Shown here one piece after another: positions 62,508-64,000 of a DNA stretch of 64,000 nt. Each line of letters opens with the position of its first letter. Position 1 is the first letter of the stretch. The notes below the pieces were generated by a model, which was not told the DNA's origin, made no database searches, and saw nothing but the letters and a program-made list of their open reading frames with translations. Source of the stretch: Pediococcus ethanolidurans (GTDB lineage: Bacteria > Bacillota > Bacilli > Lactobacillales > Lactobacillaceae); NCBI RefSeq assembly GCF_001437405.1, contig NZ_JQBY01000010.1, forward strand, positions 1 through 64,000, given 5' to 3'. The position numbers and the translations under genes are program-made.

Positions 62508-62684
62508 ATGAAAAATTTTACTAAAGGCTTTATCGTTGGTGGCTTCTCAGTTGTTGGCGCTGCTGCTGCCGCTCTCTACACCTTCCACAAAATTATCGTT
62601 CAACCAATTGAAGATCAAGAAAATCGTGCTGCTGAAAATCGTAAACGCGCCATGCGTAAACAACGATCAGCACATAATGGCTAA
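62508..62684 (+). CDS. DUF3042 family small protein
   Basis: This 58-residue protein begins KNFTKGFIVGG, has one hydrophobic helix (about 8-30) and a charged tail IEDQENRAAENRKRAMRKQRSAH. This pattern is the DUF3042 family of lactobacilli and relatives; function unknown. GGAAAGGGG precedes the ATG. It is a single-gene unit, divergent from glpQ. Confidence 0.85.
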   Translation: MKNFTKGFIVGGFSVVGAAAAALYTFHKIIVQPIEDQENRAAENRKRAMRKQRSAHNG

Positions 62685-62698
62685 GTTATTCATACCTG

Positions 62699-62730
62699 AG
62701 AGGACTGAAAATTTCAGTCCTTTTTATTTT
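62699..62730 (+). terminator. Terminator after the DUF3042 gene
   Basis: AGGACTGAAA, a 2-nt loop, TTTCAGTCCT and a T-rich tract form a perfect short hairpin. Confidence 0.85.
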
Positions 62731-62755
62731 TCCATTTAAAAAGGTTTCAAAATAA

Positions 62756-62816
62756 AAAAGGTAAAGACTCTTCAAGGATGATCACAATTTCATTCATCTC
62801 AATGATTCTTTACCTC
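62756..62816 (-). terminator. Terminator after the rhodanese-like gene
   Basis: On the minus strand, GGTAAAGA...TCTTTACC closes a long, partly paired hairpin followed by a T-run, just after the stop at 62825. Confidence 0.7.
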
Positions 62817-62824
62817 GGATTTAA

Positions 62825-63238
62825 TTAATCTTTCTTTTTAGTTTTACCATTCCACCGTTGAAAACCATAACGAAGAATAAAAAGTTTCTTATAACCCTTT
62901 TTAGCTAAAAAGATTGCTGCTCTTGAGCTTAAGCTTCGGCCTTGATCATAAATATAAACAGGTAAATCCGCTCTAAGTTCCTGAAAACGACTTTTTAAAG
63001 TTGAATATGGAATATTACGGGCACCCAAAATATGACCAGCATCAAAATCTTTTTTCTCACGTAAATCGATGACTTGTCCTTTGTGCATTCCTTCTTGAAA
63101 TTCATCTTCATCCAGAATACTTGAAACTCGTCTGCGTTTCCAAACAACATAACCTTGATAAACAAAATAAGCTACAATCAAGATAATTAAGATCGTATTA
63201 ATAATAAAACTAGTTTTTGAACTTGCACCTAAAACCAC
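62825..63238 (-). CDS. Membrane-anchored rhodanese-like protein lacking the catalytic Cys
   Basis: This 137-residue protein has one N-terminal membrane helix (about 10-30) and a single rhodanese domain (QVIDLREKKDFDAGHILGARNIPYS). The active-site loop, normally CxxGxRS, reads YDQGRSLSSRA: Asp98 stands where the persulfide cysteine belongs, so sulfurtransferase activity is unlikely and a binding role is possible. The start is GTG, with AGGAGG upstream. The neighbour is glucokinase, about 120 nt away on the same strand, which is the conserved order in lactobacilli. Confidence 0.88.
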   Translation of the reverse strand: MVLGASSKTSFIINTILIILIVAYFVYQGYVVWKRRRVSSILDEDEFQEGMHKGQVIDLREKKDFDAGHILGARNIPYSTLKSRFQELRADLPVYIYDQGRSLSSRAAIFLAKKGYKKLFILRYGFQRWNGKTKKKD

Positions 63239-63309
63239 TGTATATTCCTCCTATGTCAATCAACTTCATTTTACACATAAATTGAGATTTTGCCTAGTCC
63301 AGAAAAATA

Positions 63310-63346
63310 AAAAAAGCCGTTTTGGGAAATCCCAATACCGGCTTAC
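63310..63346 (-). terminator. Terminator after glcK
   Basis: On the minus strand, AGCCGGTATTGGGA pairs with TCCCAAAACGGCT, followed by a T-run, 11 nt after the glucokinase stop. Confidence 0.85.
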
Positions 63347-63357
63347 TTCAAGCTATC

Positions 63358-64000
63358 TTAATTAAAGCTCAAGGCTAATGATGCCGCACCGATAACACCG
63401 GCGTCATTACCCAAACGTGCCAATTTCAAACTTGTTGAATTTCGAACTGTTGTAAATGCAAATTCTTGGAAGTAATGATCAACTTGTTTTAAGAGATAAT
63501 CACCTGCAGCAGAAACACCACCGCCAATAACAATGCTTTCTGGATTCAATGTATTAGCAAGATTACCTAAAGCTAATCCTAAATAATAACAAACCTTATC
63601 AACAACGCGTACGGCCAATGCGTCACCGCTCTTTGCTAAATCAAATACTAATTTAGAGGTAATATCTTGTCCATCATCTGTTTGGCGTTTCAATTCAGAA
63701 TCACCGGAAAATTCTTCGGCCATATCTCGTGCAACGTGCACAACTCCAGTAGCTGAAGCGTACTGTTCCAAACAACCACGTTTGCCACATGTACATAGAT
63801 AACCATTCGGCTCTACAGTAACGTGACCAATTTCACCAGCTGCACCAGCAGTACCGTGTAGCAATTGACCATCAGCAATTAATCCGCCACCGATTCCAGT
63901 ACCTAACGTTACGAAAGAAACATCACTGCCATTCTCGCCAGCGCCCTTCCATCGTTCGCCAAGACCAGCCACGTTTGCATCATTGTCCATGGTAAATTTA
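63358..64000 (-). CDS. glcK: ROK-family glucokinase (5' part outside the window)
   Basis: This is the C-terminal 214 codons of a ROK glucokinase, which phosphorylates glucose with ATP. The frame runs off the window edge (KFTMDNDANVAGLGE continues from outside). Motifs are the catalytic-Asp ENDAN equivalent DNDANVAG, GTGIGGGLIADGQLLHG, GEIGHVTVEPNGYLCTCGKRGCLEQYAS (the zinc site CxCGxxGCxE) and IVIGGGVSAAGDYLL. About 110 residues of the N-terminus are missing. Confidence 0.93.
   Translation of the reverse strand, partial: KFTMDNDANVAGLGERWKGAGENGSDVSFVTLGTGIGGGLIADGQLLHGTAGAAGEIGHVTVEPNGYLCTCGKRGCLEQYASATGVVHVARDMAEEFSGDSELKRQTDDGQDITSKLVFDLAKSGDALAVRVVDKVCYYLGLALGNLANTLNPESIVIGGGVSAAGDYLLKQVDHYFQEFAFTTVRNSTSLKLARLGNDAGVIGAASLALSFN

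Noticed and set aside
1-64000. CRISPR array, insertion sequence or replication origin
   Set aside because: No regularly spaced repeats, transposase genes, DnaA-box clusters or AT-rich unwinding region were found by reading.

Overview
The window looks like a contiguous piece of chromosome from a low-GC lactic acid bacterium of the family Lactobacillaceae. The evidence is the gene order (rpsP-khpA-rimM-trmD-rplS; rnc-smc-ftsY-ylxM-ffh; gmk-rpoZ-coaBC-priA-fmt-rsmB-pppL-prkC-rsgA-rpe-thiN; folD-xseA-xseB-ispA-tlyA-argR-recN; rplU-prp-rpmA), strong AGGAGG ribosome sites, frequent GTG/TTG starts, a DUF3042 small protein and a GlnR-type nitrogen circuit. Genus and species cannot be fixed from the sequence alone. 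Most genes lie on the minus strand.

Layout. 1-7.6 kb is accessory/metabolic: an rRNA methyltransferase, a HAD phosphatase, a tautomerase, a C69 dipeptidase, a YjeM-type permease broken by one in-frame TGA, an XRE-type membrane regulator, a small membrane protein and a membrane-anchored matrixin-like protease. 7.7-10.2 kb is the S16/L19 ribosomal operon, with a separate promoter and hairpin leader before rplS. 10.3-12.4 kb holds a zinc-ribbon membrane protein and, divergently, a frameshifted EAL (c-di-GMP phosphodiesterase) gene behind a long leader with a terminator. 12.5-25.4 kb carries SRP/SMC/RNase III, fatty-acid initiation (acpP, plsX), recG and fakA with its Asp23-like partner. 25.8-37.4 kb carries rpmB and the long gmk-to-thiN housekeeping run. 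37.5-41.3 kb has a small LexA-box gene and the opuC osmoprotectant transporter. 41.4-50.7 kb is recN back to folD, nusB-yqhY-efp, and rpmA-prp-rplU with an L21 leader.

50.7-55 kb is the most plastic part: TetR and GNAT genes, two small unknown genes, a decayed tyrosine integrase beside the 3' end of tRNA-Arg(UCU), a lipoprotein and a 42-residue membrane peptide. 55-57.4 kb is a three-gene operon of a dimeric dUTPase with two proteins I do not recognise. 57.6-62.4 kb is glnR-glnA (GlnR box seen) plus ynbB, miaA and a glycerophosphodiesterase. The window ends with a DUF3042 protein, a rhodanese-like protein lacking its cysteine, and a glucokinase cut by the window edge.

No CRISPR array, complete prophage, insertion sequence or rRNA gene is visible. 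The best candidates for something undescribed are the terminator-bearing leader before the EAL gene (11240-11411), the two uncharacterised proteins encoded with dUTPase (55600-57412), and the small gene under two LexA-type boxes (37469-37841).
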